A stretch of 64,000 nt of DNA, from assembly GCF_014205765.1 (NCBI RefSeq), contig NZ_JACIIZ010000001.1, positions 177,718-241,717 of the forward strand, written 5' to 3'. This document shows, piece by piece, positions 23,366-32,263 of this stretch. The translations under genes and the position numbers were made by a program. The stretch's first letter is position 1, and every line of letters begins with the position of its first letter. Source of the DNA: Nitrospirillum iridis. Lineage in GTDB: Bacteria > Pseudomonadota > Alphaproteobacteria > Azospirillales > Azospirillaceae. The notes under the pieces are model-generated. The model was given only the letters and a program-made list of their open reading frames with translations, searched no databases and was not told the DNA's origin.

Positions 23366-24177
23366 GGCGCGGAGGCGCCGCCGCCCAGGGCGCCGGTCAC
23401 GGCCACCAGGAACAGGATTTCCCCCACCTGCTCGGCGGCCCCCAGGACGTCGCCGGTGACGCCGCCCACCTGGCGGCGGGCCAGCAGGGCCAGGGCGATC
23501 ATGCCGCCACCGGACACCAGCAGGATGGCCAGGCGGGTCATGCCACCGTCCAGGGGCAGCTTGGTCAGGGTGGTGGCCGCCAGGACGAATCCGGCCAGCA
23601 GGGCCGCCAGCGCGCGGGCGCTGTTGGGCTTTCCCACGCCGGCGCTGTGGCCCACCAGCCGTGCCTCGGGCAACAGCAGCTTCATGCCCGGCAGTAGGCA
23701 GCGGGCATAGGCGTGCGCGCCCATCAGGGCCACGGCCACGTGGTGCGGGCTGGATATCGCGGCCAGGGCCAGGGCGCGGGCGGCGACGCTCAGCACCAGG
23801 GCCACGGCGCCATAGGTGCCCACCCGGCTGTCCTTCATGATGGTCAGCTTGGCCTCGCGGTCGCGGCCACCGCCGAAGCCGTCGGCCACGTCGGCCAAGC
23901 CGTCCTCATGCAGGGCGCCGGTCAGGCCCATCAGCGCGCCCACGGTTAGCAAGGCGGCCAGCAGGGGCGGCACGTTGACGGCCGAGAGCCCCCAATAGAC
24001 CAGGCCGCCGACCGCGCCGATCAGCGTGCCGACGATGGGAAACCAGGTCAGGGCCCGGGAATCCAGGTCCTGCGGCCAGGCCCCGCGCCAATGGATGGGC
24101 AGCCGCGTCAAAAAGATCACGGCGGCTATGAATTCGGCGAAGACACCGCCCAGGCGCGGCCCCGTTGCATCAGTCAT
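23362..24177 (-). CDS. cobS: Adenosylcobinamide-GDP ribazoletransferase (cobalamin synthase)
   Basis: This 271-residue inner-membrane enzyme joins adenosylcobinamide-GDP and alpha-ribazole (phosphate) to finish cobalamin. Family landmarks are FLTRLPIHWRG near the N-terminus, ALTWFPIVGTLIGAVGG, GALHEDGLADVADGFGGG with the acidic metal site, REAKLTIMKDSRVGTYG, and several hydrophobic helices. The ATG at 24177 begins MTDATGPRLGG. Longer upstream extensions would run across cobT. It is followed by cobC with a 4-nt overlap and is divergent from cobT. Confidence 0.95.
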   Translation of the reverse strand: MTDATGPRLGGVFAEFIAAVIFLTRLPIHWRGAWPQDLDSRALTWFPIVGTLIGAVGGLVYWGLSAVNVPPLLAALLTVGALMGLTGALHEDGLADVADGFGGGRDREAKLTIMKDSRVGTYGAVALVLSVAARALALAAISSPHHVAVALMGAHAYARCLLPGMKLLLPEARLVGHSAGVGKPNSARALAALLAGFVLAATTLTKLPLDGGMTRLAILLVSGGGMIALALLARRQVGGVTGDVLGAAEQVGEILFLVAVTGALGGGASAP

Positions 24178-24262
24178 GGTTCCGGTATACGGGAAGTCCC
24201 GTCCGCCCGCCAGCGCCACTCCGGCGTCCTTGTCGCGGGTCCCATCACCGGGCCGGAGCATC

Positions 24263-25300
24263 ATGAGCGACATCCCCTCCTTCGACGAAATCCGCCGCGT
24301 CCTGGCCGATCTGCCCGGCCCCGACCTGGAGGCCGCGACCACCGTCATGCAGCGTGAGGTGCAGCTGACCAAGCCGCGCGGCGCGCTGGGGCGGCTGGAA
24401 AGCCTGACGGAGTGGCTGGCGACCTGGCAGGGCCGCACGCCACCCCGCGTGCAGCATCCGCGCGTGGCGGTATTCGCCGGCAACCACGGCGTGGCCGCAC
24501 TCGGCGTGTCCGCCTATCCATCGGCGGTGACGGCGCAGATGGTGCACAACTTCACCCAGGGCGGGGCGGCGGTGAACCAGCTGTGCGGCCAGGCCGACGC
24601 CGATCTGCGTGTCTATGAGCTGGACCTGGACAACCCCACGGCCGACTTCACCCATGGTCCCGCCATGAGCGAGCAGGCCTGCGCCCACGCCATGGCCTAC
24701 GGCATGATGGCGGTGGAAACCGGCATCGACGTGCTGTGCCTGGGCGAGATGGGCATCGGCAATTCGACGTCCGCCGCCGCCCTGTGCCTGGCGCTGTTCG
24801 GCGGCAAGCCTGAGGATTGGGTGGGCCCCGGCACCGGCCTGGACGCCGAGGGCATGGCGCGCAAGGCGGCGGTGGTCGCCGCCGGCGTGGCCGCCAACGC
24901 CGACCTGCTGTCCGATCCCTTCCATGTGTTGCGCGCCGTGGGCGGGTATGAGCTGGCGGCCATCGTCGGCGCCATCATGGCGGCCCGCATGGCCCGCACG
25001 CCCGTGGTGCTGGACGGCTACGCTTGCACCGCCGCCGCCGCCGTGCTGTTCAAGGCCGACCCGCGCGCCCTGGACCATTGCATCGTCGGCCATTTGTCGG
25101 CCGAGCCGGCCCATCGCCGCCTGCTGGATGTCATCGGCCAGGAACCGCTGCTGAGCTTCGGCATGCGCCTGGGCGAGGGCTCCGGCGCCGCCCTGGCCCT
25201 GCCCATCCTGCAAGCCGCCGTCGCCTGTCACACCGGCATGGCCACCTTCGCCGAGGCTGGTGTGTCCACGCGCGGCGGCGAGGGCCGGGCGACGCATTGA
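24263..25300 (+). CDS. cobT: Nicotinate-nucleotide-dimethylbenzimidazole phosphoribosyltransferase
   Basis: The 345-residue CobT carries VAVFAGNHGVAALGVSAYP, VTAQMVHNFTQGGAAVNQL, LGEMGIGNSTSAAAL and, near the end, GMRLGEGSGAALALP with the catalytic Glu in the family. It transfers phosphoribose to 5,6-dimethylbenzimidazole to give alpha-ribazole phosphate, the substrate prepared for CobS/CobC encoded divergently. The start ATG at 24263 has GGAG just upstream. Only 85 nt separate it from cobS, so the divergent promoters must overlap. No cobalamin riboswitch fits in that gap. Confidence 0.96.
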   Translation: MSDIPSFDEIRRVLADLPGPDLEAATTVMQREVQLTKPRGALGRLESLTEWLATWQGRTPPRVQHPRVAVFAGNHGVAALGVSAYPSAVTAQMVHNFTQGGAAVNQLCGQADADLRVYELDLDNPTADFTHGPAMSEQACAHAMAYGMMAVETGIDVLCLGEMGIGNSTSAAALCLALFGGKPEDWVGPGTGLDAEGMARKAAVVAAGVAANADLLSDPFHVLRAVGGYELAAIVGAIMAARMARTPVVLDGYACTAAAAVLFKADPRALDHCIVGHLSAEPAHRRLLDVIGQEPLLSFGMRLGEGSGAALALPILQAAVACHTGMATFAEAGVSTRGGEGRATH

Positions 25301-25312
25301 TCTCGACGGTCG

Positions 25313-25340
25313 CCGGGTTCCGGTTACAATCGGAACCCGG
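25313..25340 (+). terminator. Hairpin after cobT
   Basis: CCGGGTTCCG (25313-25322) and CGGAACCCGG (25331-25340) form a perfect 10-bp stem with an 8-nt loop, 12 nt beyond the cobT stop. There is no U-tract, so it could be a terminator or an mRNA 3' stabiliser. Confidence 0.5.
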
Positions 25341-25357
25341 TACCCAGACCGTTGCAA

Positions 25358-25612
25358 ATGGAAGCGGTGGACAGGACGGCAATCCAGCGAGGCATTGTGA
25401 TCGACGAAAAGTCCGGTTGCTGGGACAGCCACATAAAGTGGCGCCACATCCCCAGGGGGATTGCAATCTTCGTGACTGCCTGCTTGCTGATGGCCGGGTT
25501 TCCCGCCGTGTTTGGGGACAATTTGTTCTCAGCCATCCTGATGGTCGTGATCCCGGTGCCATTGGTATTTATGGCCGCGCGAACCATCATGAAGGCGTTT
25601 TTGAAGTATTGA
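25358..25612 (+). CDS. Small hypothetical membrane protein
   Basis: The 84-residue predicted product has a short hydrophilic N-terminus (SGCWDSHIKWRHIPRG) and two hydrophobic segments (IAIFVTACLLMAGFPAVF and LFSAILMVVIPVPLVFMAA), giving a hairpin membrane protein. No family was recognised. The base composition is less GC-rich than its neighbours. Starts are possible at TTG 25352, ATG 25358 or GTG 25367; none has a strong Shine-Dalgarno. It is convergent with the next gene. Hydrophobic pattern and length support a real gene, but evidence is modest. Confidence 0.5.
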   Translation: MEAVDRTAIQRGIVIDEKSGCWDSHIKWRHIPRGIAIFVTACLLMAGFPAVFGDNLFSAILMVVIPVPLVFMAARTIMKAFLKY

Positions 25613-25622
25613 GATTGACGCT

Positions 25623-26015
25623 TCACGGCCGGTGGTACGTCAGCGCCCAGGCGATGCCCACGACCACGGCGATCAGGCAGGCCAGCATCCAGGTCTTCAG
25701 CGGCACGGGCACCTTCTCGCCCGGGCCCTTGCCCTTCTTGGGCTTCATCGGGCGCTCCGACCCCGCCACCACGGTGGGCTTGGGCCGGCCCGTGCCCTTG
25801 TAGGGGTCGTGCAGTTCCACCAGGCGCCAGTCGTAGTTGGACAGCGCCTCCTCGCTTTCGAAATCCACCTGGATCAGCCGGACATAGCCCCGGCCGTGGG
25901 CGCGCACCGCCTCGCTGAACTCACGCTTGCCGGCCGGCAGGTTGTCGACCAGGGCCAGCGTCTCCCACTTCTTGCCCTGGGGCTTCTGCACCGCGAATTT
26001 GCGCTGGCTTTCCAA
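25623..26015 (-). CDS. Hypothetical tail-anchored protein
   Basis: The 130-residue predicted protein has an N-terminal soluble domain (KFAVQKPQGKKWETLALVDN, YVRLIQVDFESEEAL, YDWRLVELHDPYKG). A Lys/Pro-rich linker follows, then a single C-terminal membrane helix (WMLACLIAVVVGIAWALTY). That arrangement suggests a tail-anchored inner-membrane protein with its domain in the cytoplasm. The family is not recognised by name. A TTG at 26015 is taken as the start because GGAG sits about 7 nt upstream; a further in-frame TTG at 26057 would add 14 residues. It is divergent from the redox kinase gene. Confidence 0.7.
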   Translation of the reverse strand: MESQRKFAVQKPQGKKWETLALVDNLPAGKREFSEAVRAHGRGYVRLIQVDFESEEALSNYDWRLVELHDPYKGTGRPKPTVVAGSERPMKPKKGKGPGEKVPVPLKTWMLACLIAVVVGIAWALTYHRP

Positions 26016-26209
26016 GGATCGTTCTCCACCCGCGTAGGGCCCAACCGCATAGGGCAAGGGTAATTATCAGCGCCGCGCGTCCGGGGGCAAGGGGCTGGCG
26101 CGCGTCCATCCAGCGGACAGGTGCGACGCCGTGCCCCGTGCGCTATAGCTTGAAGCCGGGACGGTTCCGCTGATCTTATCGGGCCATCCAAGATGGGGTT
26201 GTCAGGGCG

Positions 26210-27640
26210 ATGGCGCGGCAGGCGTGGACGAGGGCGGCGGACGCGGAACCCAGCCCCTGGGGCGGAGACAGGGATGGCCCCGGGGGCCGGCCCGATGGCG
26301 CCCGGCCCAATGGCGCGCGGCTCGGCGGCGACCGCTGGGCCGGGGCTCGGGTCAGCCTGCGCACCCTCAACACCATCCGCTGGATCGCCATCGCCGGCCA
26401 GGCCATCACCCTGCTGACGGTGGAGGATCTGGTCGGCATCGACATCCCGTTACTGCCGGCCCTGGCGGTGACGGCCGTGTCGCTGCTGATCAACCTCTAT
26501 GCCATCTCCCGCCGCCGGCGCAGCCCCTTTCTGACGGAACGGGGGGCGGCGGTCTTCCTGGGCTATGACACGGTGCAACTGACCGTGCTGCTGATGCTGA
26601 CCGGCGGGCTGGAGAACCCCTTCGCCGTGCTGGTGCTGGCGCCACTGATGGTGGGGGCCAGCATGCTGGGTCGCCGGTTGGTGACGGGGCTGACGGCCCT
26701 GACCGCCGCCTGCCTCACCCTGGTGTGGGTGCTGGCCATGCCACTATCCTGGCCGGCCAGCTATGGCGTCACCCTGCCGCCCGTCTATCTGGACGGCATC
26801 TGGGCGGCGCTGACCCTGTCCGCCATCTTCATCGCCACCTACGTCTACAAGGTGGCGCAGTCCGGCCGTGACCTGTCACAGGCGCTGATCGCCAGCCAGG
26901 TGTCGCTGGCCCGCGCGCAGAAGGCCTCCGCCCTGGGCGCGCTGGCCGCGGCGGCGGCCCACGAACTGGGCAGCCCGCTGGGCACCATCGCCGTGGTGGC
27001 CAAGGAACTGGCCCGCGACCTGCCGCCCGACAGCCCCTGGGCGGAGGATATCCAGCTGCTGCAAAGCCAGTCCGCCCGCTGCCGCGACATCCTGGCCGAC
27101 CTGGCCCGCCGCCCCGACGCGGAGGGCGAGATGGAGCCCTATGCCCCCCTGGGGCCCGTGCAGGTGGTGGAGGCGGTGGCCGCCCCCCACCGCCGGCCGG
27201 AGGTGGCGCTGGAGATCACCGTGACCGGGGCGGAGGAGGGGGCGCCCTCGCCCCTGCCGCTGACGCCGGAGTTGCAGCACGGCCTGGGCAACATCCTTCA
27301 GAACGCCATGCAGTTCGCCCACAGCCGGGTGGACGTGACCCTGCACTGCGACGCCGCAGCCCTGATGCTGACCGTGGCCGATGACGGCCCGGGCTTTCCC
27401 GTCAGCCTGCTGGAACGGTTGGGGGAGCCCTATGTCTCCGACCGGGACGAGCGGCTGGAGGAGGTGCCGGTGCGGGCCGGCGGGCCCGGCACCATGGGGT
27501 TGGGCCTGTTCATCGCCCAAATCCTGCTGGAACGCACCGGCGCCACCGTGGCCTACGCCAACGGCCCGCCGGGCAGCACGCCCCTGGGCGCCGGCGCCCG
27601 CGTCATGGTCAGCTGGAGCGGCGCGCTGCCCGCCCCCTGA
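26210..27640 (+). CDS. regB: RegB/PrrB/ActS-family redox-sensing histidine kinase
   Basis: This 476-residue sensor kinase has about six membrane helices between residues 55 and 215. The RegB quinone-sensing motif GGLENPFAVLVLAP is at 132-145. The H-box is ALGALAAAAAHELGSPLGTI (His251), and the conserved redox cysteine is in LLQSQSARCRDIL (Cys291). The ATPase domain has N-box NILQNAM (361-367), DDGPGF (391-396) and GLGLFIAQ. In the family, oxidised ubiquinone and disulfide formation at this Cys shut off the kinase, so it reports respiratory redox state. Its response regulator lies 245 nt downstream. The first 45 residues are unusually Gly/Arg/Pro-rich. Confidence 0.93.
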   Translation: MARQAWTRAADAEPSPWGGDRDGPGGRPDGARPNGARLGGDRWAGARVSLRTLNTIRWIAIAGQAITLLTVEDLVGIDIPLLPALAVTAVSLLINLYAISRRRRSPFLTERGAAVFLGYDTVQLTVLLMLTGGLENPFAVLVLAPLMVGASMLGRRLVTGLTALTAACLTLVWVLAMPLSWPASYGVTLPPVYLDGIWAALTLSAIFIATYVYKVAQSGRDLSQALIASQVSLARAQKASALGALAAAAAHELGSPLGTIAVVAKELARDLPPDSPWAEDIQLLQSQSARCRDILADLARRPDAEGEMEPYAPLGPVQVVEAVAAPHRRPEVALEITVTGAEEGAPSPLPLTPELQHGLGNILQNAMQFAHSRVDVTLHCDAAALMLTVADDGPGFPVSLLERLGEPYVSDRDERLEEVPVRAGGPGTMGLGLFIAQILLERTGATVAYANGPPGSTPLGAGARVMVSWSGALPAP

Positions 27641-27885
27641 GGCTTCGCCGCGACATCAGGGGAATATCCCGTCCGTCCTCCGGCGTATTTTGGGCAGCGG
27701 CGTATTGCCGCCCTTGGAGCGGCGGGCCGGCGTATCCATGTGACCGTGCGTTGTTGTGGATGGAGGGGCGTCCTTTTGCCGCGTGTCGCCACCACCGGGA
27801 TTGGGGATACAGGGGCGTGGTACCATGGTTCCCAAGTTTGCAACCGTTCTTCAGTCCACGGCCGGGAAATAAGGGGTTTTCGAAG

Positions 27886-28467
27886 ATGACTATTGAGACC
27901 GGTGACGTGATCGATCCCATGCGCCTCGGCTTCACCGGGGACGCCTCGCGCAGCCTGTTGGTGGTCGATGACGACGCCCCCTTCCGCATCCGCCTCGCCC
28001 GCGCGCTGGAAAAGCGCGGCTTTGACGTGGTGGCGGTGGACAGCGTCGCGGTGGGCGTGGAGGTGGCGCAGGAGGCCGCCCCCCGCTACGCCGTGGTTGA
28101 TCTGCGGCTGGCGGACGGCAGCGGCCTGGACGTGGTCAAGGCTTTGCGGGACGCCCGGCCCGAGGCGCGCATCGTCATGCTGACCGGCTATGGCAACATC
28201 GCCACCGCCGTGGCCGCGGTGAAGGCTGGCGCCGTCGACTACCTGCCCAAGCCGGCCGACGCCGACGCGGTGGAGGCGGCCCTGCTGACCGACGGTCCCC
28301 TGCCGCCGCCGCCGGAACACCCCATGTCCGCCGACCGCGTGCGCTGGGAACACATCCAGCGGGTGTTCGAGCAGTGCGACCGCAACGTTTCGGAAACCGC
28401 CCGTCGCCTGAAGATGCATCGCCGCACCCTGCAGCGCATCCTGAACAAGCATGCGCCGCGGACTTGA
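27886..28467 (+). CDS. regA: RegA/PrrA/ActR-family response regulator
   Basis: This 193-residue regulator has a receiver domain with the acidic pocket LLVVDDDAP (28-30), phospho-acceptor Asp72 in AVVDLRLADGSG and Lys122 in YLPKPADAD. A four-proline linker (LPPPPEH) follows, and then a Fis-type helix-turn-helix, NVSETARRLKMHRRTLQRIL. This is the RegA layout, including GNIATAVAAVKAGAVDYL. It would be phosphorylated by the adjacent RegB and control respiration, carbon and nitrogen genes. The ATG at 27886 is preceded by AAGGGG 9 nt upstream. The 245-nt gap from regB suggests its own promoter or a leader. Confidence 0.93.
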   Translation: MTIETGDVIDPMRLGFTGDASRSLLVVDDDAPFRIRLARALEKRGFDVVAVDSVAVGVEVAQEAAPRYAVVDLRLADGSGLDVVKALRDARPEARIVMLTGYGNIATAVAAVKAGAVDYLPKPADADAVEAALLTDGPLPPPPEHPMSADRVRWEHIQRVFEQCDRNVSETARRLKMHRRTLQRILNKHAPRT

Positions 28468-28797
28468 TTGATTGCTCAGGCGCCGGGCGCCGCCGCCCGG
28501 CCGCTTGGGTTTTCCAATTCTGTTGGGAATTGCGCTATCACGGACTGGGGCATGCTCCAGCCCGTGATCCGTGCGGAAGACCGTTCCGACCGCCGGAGTT
28601 GCCTGGGGCTGCCATCCCGTACGCGCAAGGATGGGGGGATGCCAATACGCTGCCCTTTGTCGCCCTCGGAACGAAGCGCCAAGGATGGCTAGGCGGGCGA
28701 ATGCCCGCGCGGGCGCGTGAGGAACAACTCTAGCTTTTGTGCCGTCGTGCGATCCACGGCTCAGATGTTTCCATCTGAGCCGTGGATCGCACTCTAA
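28468..28797. other. Intergenic region between regA and leuB (convergent)
   Basis: This 330-nt spacer lies between convergent genes. It holds no credible gene. Its left part is GC-rich with short stems (GCGCC/GGCGC near 28482-28494). Its right end carries the perfect 21-bp inverted repeat described separately. Confidence 0.6.
28747..28792. terminator. Perfect 21-bp inverted repeat between regA and leuB
   Basis: Arms 28747-28767 and 28772-28792 are perfectly complementary, with a 4-nt TTTC/GAAA loop, and lie 5 nt beyond the leuB stop. The arms begin GTGCGATCCACGG. Position suggests a terminator or transcript-end hairpin for leuB, but no U-tract follows on either strand. The length and perfection of the stem are unusual. 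Confidence 0.55.
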
Positions 28798-29907
28798 TCA
28801 GGCAACCAGCTTGTCCAGCTCCCGCAGGATGCTGTCGCCCATCACGGAGGTGGAGCAGCGGGCCATGCCGGGGGACATGATGTCGGCCGTGCGCATGCCG
28901 CCCTTCAGGACGTTCTGCACCGCCCGGTCCAGCAGATCCGCTTCCTCGGCCCGGTCGAAGGAGTAGCGCAGCGCCATGCCGAAGCTCAGCAGCGAGGCGA
29001 TGGGGTTGGCGACGTCGCGGCCGGCGATGTCGGGGGCGGAGCCGTGCACCGGCTCATACAGGGCCTTGCGGCGGCCACTGGCGTCGGCCGCACCCAGCGA
29101 GGCCGACGGCAGCATGCCGATGGAACCGGTCAGCATGGCGGCCTCGTCCGACAGGATGTCGCCGAACAGGTTGTCGGTGACGATCACGTCGAACTGCTTG
29201 GGGTTGCGCACCAGCTGCATGGCGGCCGCGTCGGCCAGCATGTGGCTCAGCTCGACGTCCTTGTATTCCGCCGCGTGCAGGGCCGTGACGTCCTGGTTCC
29301 ACAGCAGGCCGGACTCCATGACGTTGCGCTTCTCGCAGGAGCAGACCTTGTTGCCGCGCTTGCGCGCCAGCTCAAAGGCGACGCGGGCGACGCGCTGGAT
29401 TTCCGGGGTGGTGTAGACCTGGGTGTTGATGCCGCGACGGATGCCGTTGCCCAGATCCTCGATGCCGCGCGGCTCACCGAAGTAAATGCCGCCCGTCAGT
29501 TCGCGGACGATCATGATGTCCAGGCCGCGCACCACCTCGGGCTTCAGGGTCGAGGCGTCGACCAGGGCGTCGAACACCACGGCCGGGCGCAGGTTGGCGA
29601 ACAGCTCCAACTCCTTGCGCAGGCGCAGCAGGCCGGCCTCGGGGCGCTTGTCGTAGCTGACGGTGTCCCACTTCGGGCCGCCCACGGCACCCAGCAGCAC
29701 GGCGTCGGCCGCCAGCGCCTGTTCCATGGTCGCCTCGGACAGGGGCACGCCGTGGGCGTCGATGGCGCAGCCGCCGACCAGGCCTTCGGACACGGTGAAT
29801 TCCAGGTCGCGGCGCCGGCTCATCCAGTCGATGACGCGGCGCACCTGGCGCATGACTTCCGGCCCGATACCGTCGCCCGGCAACATGAGGAGTGAGTAAG
29901 CGGCCAT
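28798..29907 (-). CDS. leuB: 3-isopropylmalate dehydrogenase
   Basis: The 369-residue LeuB is complete: [53 protein letters not shown], the catalytic region [20 protein letters not shown], and [18 protein letters not shown]. It oxidatively decarboxylates 3-isopropylmalate in leucine biosynthesis with NAD and Mg. The ATG at 29907 is preceded by AAGGG. leuD lies 223 nt upstream on the same strand. leuC is not in the window, so the leucine genes are split. Confidence 0.97.
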   Translation of the reverse strand: MAAYSLLMLPGDGIGPEVMRQVRRVIDWMSRRRDLEFTVSEGLVGGCAIDAHGVPLSEATMEQALAADAVLLGAVGGPKWDTVSYDKRPEAGLLRLRKELELFANLRPAVVFDALVDASTLKPEVVRGLDIMIVRELTGGIYFGEPRGIEDLGNGIRRGINTQVYTTPEIQRVARVAFELARKRGNKVCSCEKRNVMESGLLWNQDVTALHAAEYKDVELSHMLADAAAMQLVRNPKQFDVIVTDNLFGDILSDEAAMLTGSIGMLPSASLGAADASGRRKALYEPVHGSAPDIAGRDVANPIASLLSFGMALRYSFDRAEEADLLDRAVQNVLKGGMRTADIMSPGMARCSTSVMGDSILRELDKLVA

Positions 29908-30130
29908 GGATCAACCCTTTTGTCGGTTGGGGCGGCACCGCCGCGGCTGCCGGATAATCCCATGCCACAGGCGCGGGACCGGCGGCCGCTCCCGCGTGCG
30001 GCCCGTAGGTCTGATGAGGGAAGGTATCGGGCGGGCCGGCATCCTGCCAACCCCTCGTTTCGGTCAGGACCTGCGGCGATCCGCCGGTCCGTCGCCCGTC
30101 ACAGGAAAATCACAAGGGGGCGGGGGCGGA

Positions 30131-30745
30131 TCAGCGCGCCCAGCGCCAGGGCTGGCCCGTCTGCTGCTGCGCTTCGAACGCGTCGATGGCGCTGTTCTGC
30201 TGCAGGGTCAGCCCAATGTCATCCAGGCCGTTCAGCAGGCAGTGCCGGCGGAACGCCTCCACCTCAAAGCCCACGCTTTCCCCGTCCGGGGTGATGATCA
30301 GCTGCTTTTCCAGGTCGACGGTGAAGGTCGCGTTGGCGCCCTTGGACGCCTCATCCATCAGGCGGTCCACCACGTCCTGCGGCAGGGCGATGGGCAGGAT
30401 GCCGTTCTTGAAGCAGTTGTTGAAGAAGATGTCGGCGAAGCTGGGGGCGATGACGCACCGGATGCCGTAGTCCAGCAGGGCCCAGGGCGCATGCTCACGG
30501 GACGAGCCGCAGCCGAAATTGTCGCCCGCCACCAGGATGCTGGCCTGGCGGTAGGCCGGCTGGTTCAGGATGAAGTCCGCCCGGTCGCTGCCGTCCTCGT
30601 TGAAGCGGAGGGAGGAGAAAAGCCCGCTGCCCAGACCCGTGCGCTTGATGGTCTTCAGGTACCGCGCCGGAATGATCATGTCCGTGTCGATGTTCTGGAT
30701 CGGCAGGGGGGCGGCGACGCCGGTCAGGATGGTGAACTTGTCCAT
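30131..30745 (-). CDS. leuD: 3-isopropylmalate dehydratase small subunit
   Basis: The 204-residue LeuD shows [39 protein letters not shown], the swivel-domain motif [19 protein letters not shown] and [14 protein letters not shown]. It pairs with LeuC to isomerise 2- and 3-isopropylmalate. The large subunit, which holds the Fe-S cluster, is not adjacent: the next gene upstream is zapE on the opposite strand. leuD and leuB share orientation and may be co-transcribed across a 223-nt gap in which I see no gene. Confidence 0.97.
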   Translation of the reverse strand: MDKFTILTGVAAPLPIQNIDTDMIIPARYLKTIKRTGLGSGLFSSLRFNEDGSDRADFILNQPAYRQASILVAGDNFGCGSSREHAPWALLDYGIRCVIAPSFADIFFNNCFKNGILPIALPQDVVDRLMDEASKGANATFTVDLEKQLIITPDGESVGFEVEAFRRHCLLNGLDDIGLTLQQNSAIDAFEAQQQTGQPWRWAR

Positions 30746-31050
30746 GGGCTCTCGTCCGGTGACTACACTACAGGGGTGATGCCGCCCCTTTCTGCCACAA
30801 GCGGGACGAGGCCAACAACCATCCGCGATGATACGTCAACGCGCGCCAGCCCCCACCGAAACGCAAGGGAAGTATCGGCGGCGGGGTCTTCCGTGAACTT
30901 ATATTACGCCGACGCCGTTGCGGGTACCGGCCTTCCGCCGGGCGGGGGACGGGCGCAAGGGTGCGTTGATGCCGCCGTCGGTTGATGGCCACGGCCCGTT
31001 TCGATATGAGGAACCGCCCTTTTCCCTCCTGAGCTTCCGGTGGTCGCCCC
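30746..31050. other. Divergent intergenic region between leuD and zapE
   Basis: This 305-nt region should contain promoters for both genes. An AT-richer stretch, AACTTATATTACGCC (30897-30911), could supply a plus-strand -10 for zapE. On the minus strand TTGACG appears (complement of 30835-30840) without a convincing -10. No leader peptide rich in leucine codons and no attenuator were found upstream of leuD. Confidence 0.5.
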
Positions 31051-32175
31051 ATGACTGAAGGCCCCTTGTCCGTCTACCGCGCCCGGCGCGGCACCGGCAC
31101 GCTGAAGGACGATCCGGCCCAGGAACTGGCGGCGGAGAAGCTGCAGAGCCTGTGGCACGCCTTGCGGGACTACCGCCCGGCCCAGGGCCAGGGCGGCTGG
31201 CGCGCCCGCTTCGGCCTGGCGCGGCGGCCCGATCCGGCCCCCCAGGGCCTGTACATCTATGGCGATGTCGGCCGGGGCAAGTCCATGCTGATGGACCTGT
31301 TCTATGAGACCGCACCGGTGCTGCGCCGCCGCCGGGTCCATTTCCACGCCTTCATGCTGGAGGTGCACAAGTCCCTGCACGCGTTGCGGCAACGGCCGGA
31401 CCTGCGCCGCGAGGGGGCGGACGAGTCGTTGCCGGAATTGGCGCGCACCATCGCCGACCAGGCTTGGTTGCTGTGCTTCGACGAATTCCATGTCACGGAC
31501 ATCGCCGACGCCATGATCCTGGGCCGGCTGTTCACCCACCTGTTCGACCTGGGCGTGGTGGTGGTGGCGACCAGCAACTGGGCGCCCGGGGACCTCTACA
31601 AGGATGGCCTGCAGCGCGACCTGTTCCTGCCCTTCATCGCCTTGCTGAAGGAAAGGCTGGACGTGCTGCACCTGGAAGGTGCCCGTGACTACCGTCTGGC
31701 CCGCATCAAGGGGCGGCAGGTCTATTTCGATCCGCTGGGCCCGGCCGCCACCGCCGCCCTGGGGCGGACCTTCACCGAACTGACGGACGCCCAGCCCACG
31801 GCCACCAGCCTGATGGTGCAGGGTCGCACGCTGCCGGTGCCGCGCCAGGCCAAGGGTGTCGCCTGGTTCACCTTTGACGAGCTGTGCCGCCAGCCGCTGG
31901 GGTCCGGCGACTACCTGGCCATCGCCACCCACTATCACACCGTGCTGCTGGATGGCGTGCCCATGCTGGACCCGTCCCTGCGCAACGAGGCCAAGCGCCT
32001 GATGACCCTCATCGACGCCCTCTATGAGCACAAGGTGCACCTGATCATGGCGGCCGAGGCCCCGGCGGCCCGGCTCTACCCCGAGGGCCAGCACGCCTTC
32101 GAATTCCAGCGCACCGTCAGCCGCCTTATGGAAATGCAGGCGGAGGACTATCTGGCGGCGGGGCATCTCACTTAA
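31051..32175 (+). CDS. zapE: Cell division ATPase ZapE / AFG1-like
   Basis: The 374-residue AFG1-family P-loop ATPase has Walker A in YGDVGRGKSMLMDLFYE (about 71-79) and Walker B in LLCFDEFHVTDIADAMIL. VVVATSNWAPGDLYKDGLQR carries the sensor Asn/arginine-finger region, and VAWFTFDELCRQPLGSGDYL is family specific. ZapE modulates FtsZ-ring constriction in proteobacteria; AFG1 in mitochondria helps degrade respiratory-complex subunits. Placement just before the TCA genes is common in Rhodospirillales. No strong Shine-Dalgarno precedes ATG 31051. Confidence 0.94.
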   Translation: MTEGPLSVYRARRGTGTLKDDPAQELAAEKLQSLWHALRDYRPAQGQGGWRARFGLARRPDPAPQGLYIYGDVGRGKSMLMDLFYETAPVLRRRRVHFHAFMLEVHKSLHALRQRPDLRREGADESLPELARTIADQAWLLCFDEFHVTDIADAMILGRLFTHLFDLGVVVVATSNWAPGDLYKDGLQRDLFLPFIALLKERLDVLHLEGARDYRLARIKGRQVYFDPLGPAATAALGRTFTELTDAQPTATSLMVQGRTLPVPRQAKGVAWFTFDELCRQPLGSGDYLAIATHYHTVLLDGVPMLDPSLRNEAKRLMTLIDALYEHKVHLIMAAEAPAARLYPEGQHAFEFQRTVSRLMEMQAEDYLAAGHLT

Positions 32176-32263
32176 GGTCAGGCACTGGATCTGACGGTTC
32201 AGCGGGCGCATGTGTTAAGGTAAGGACAAGCGCCCGTGACCCAGCCCGAGGGAGCCGTTGTCG

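Noticed and set aside
24178-24262. Cobalamin riboswitch between cobS and cobT
   Set aside because: The divergent spacer is only 85 nt and lacks a B12-box-like segment.
28374-28733. Short open frame starting inside regA and running into the spacer
   Set aside because: It begins in the wrong frame within the helix-turn-helix coding region, has no ribosome-binding site and shows no protein-like pattern.
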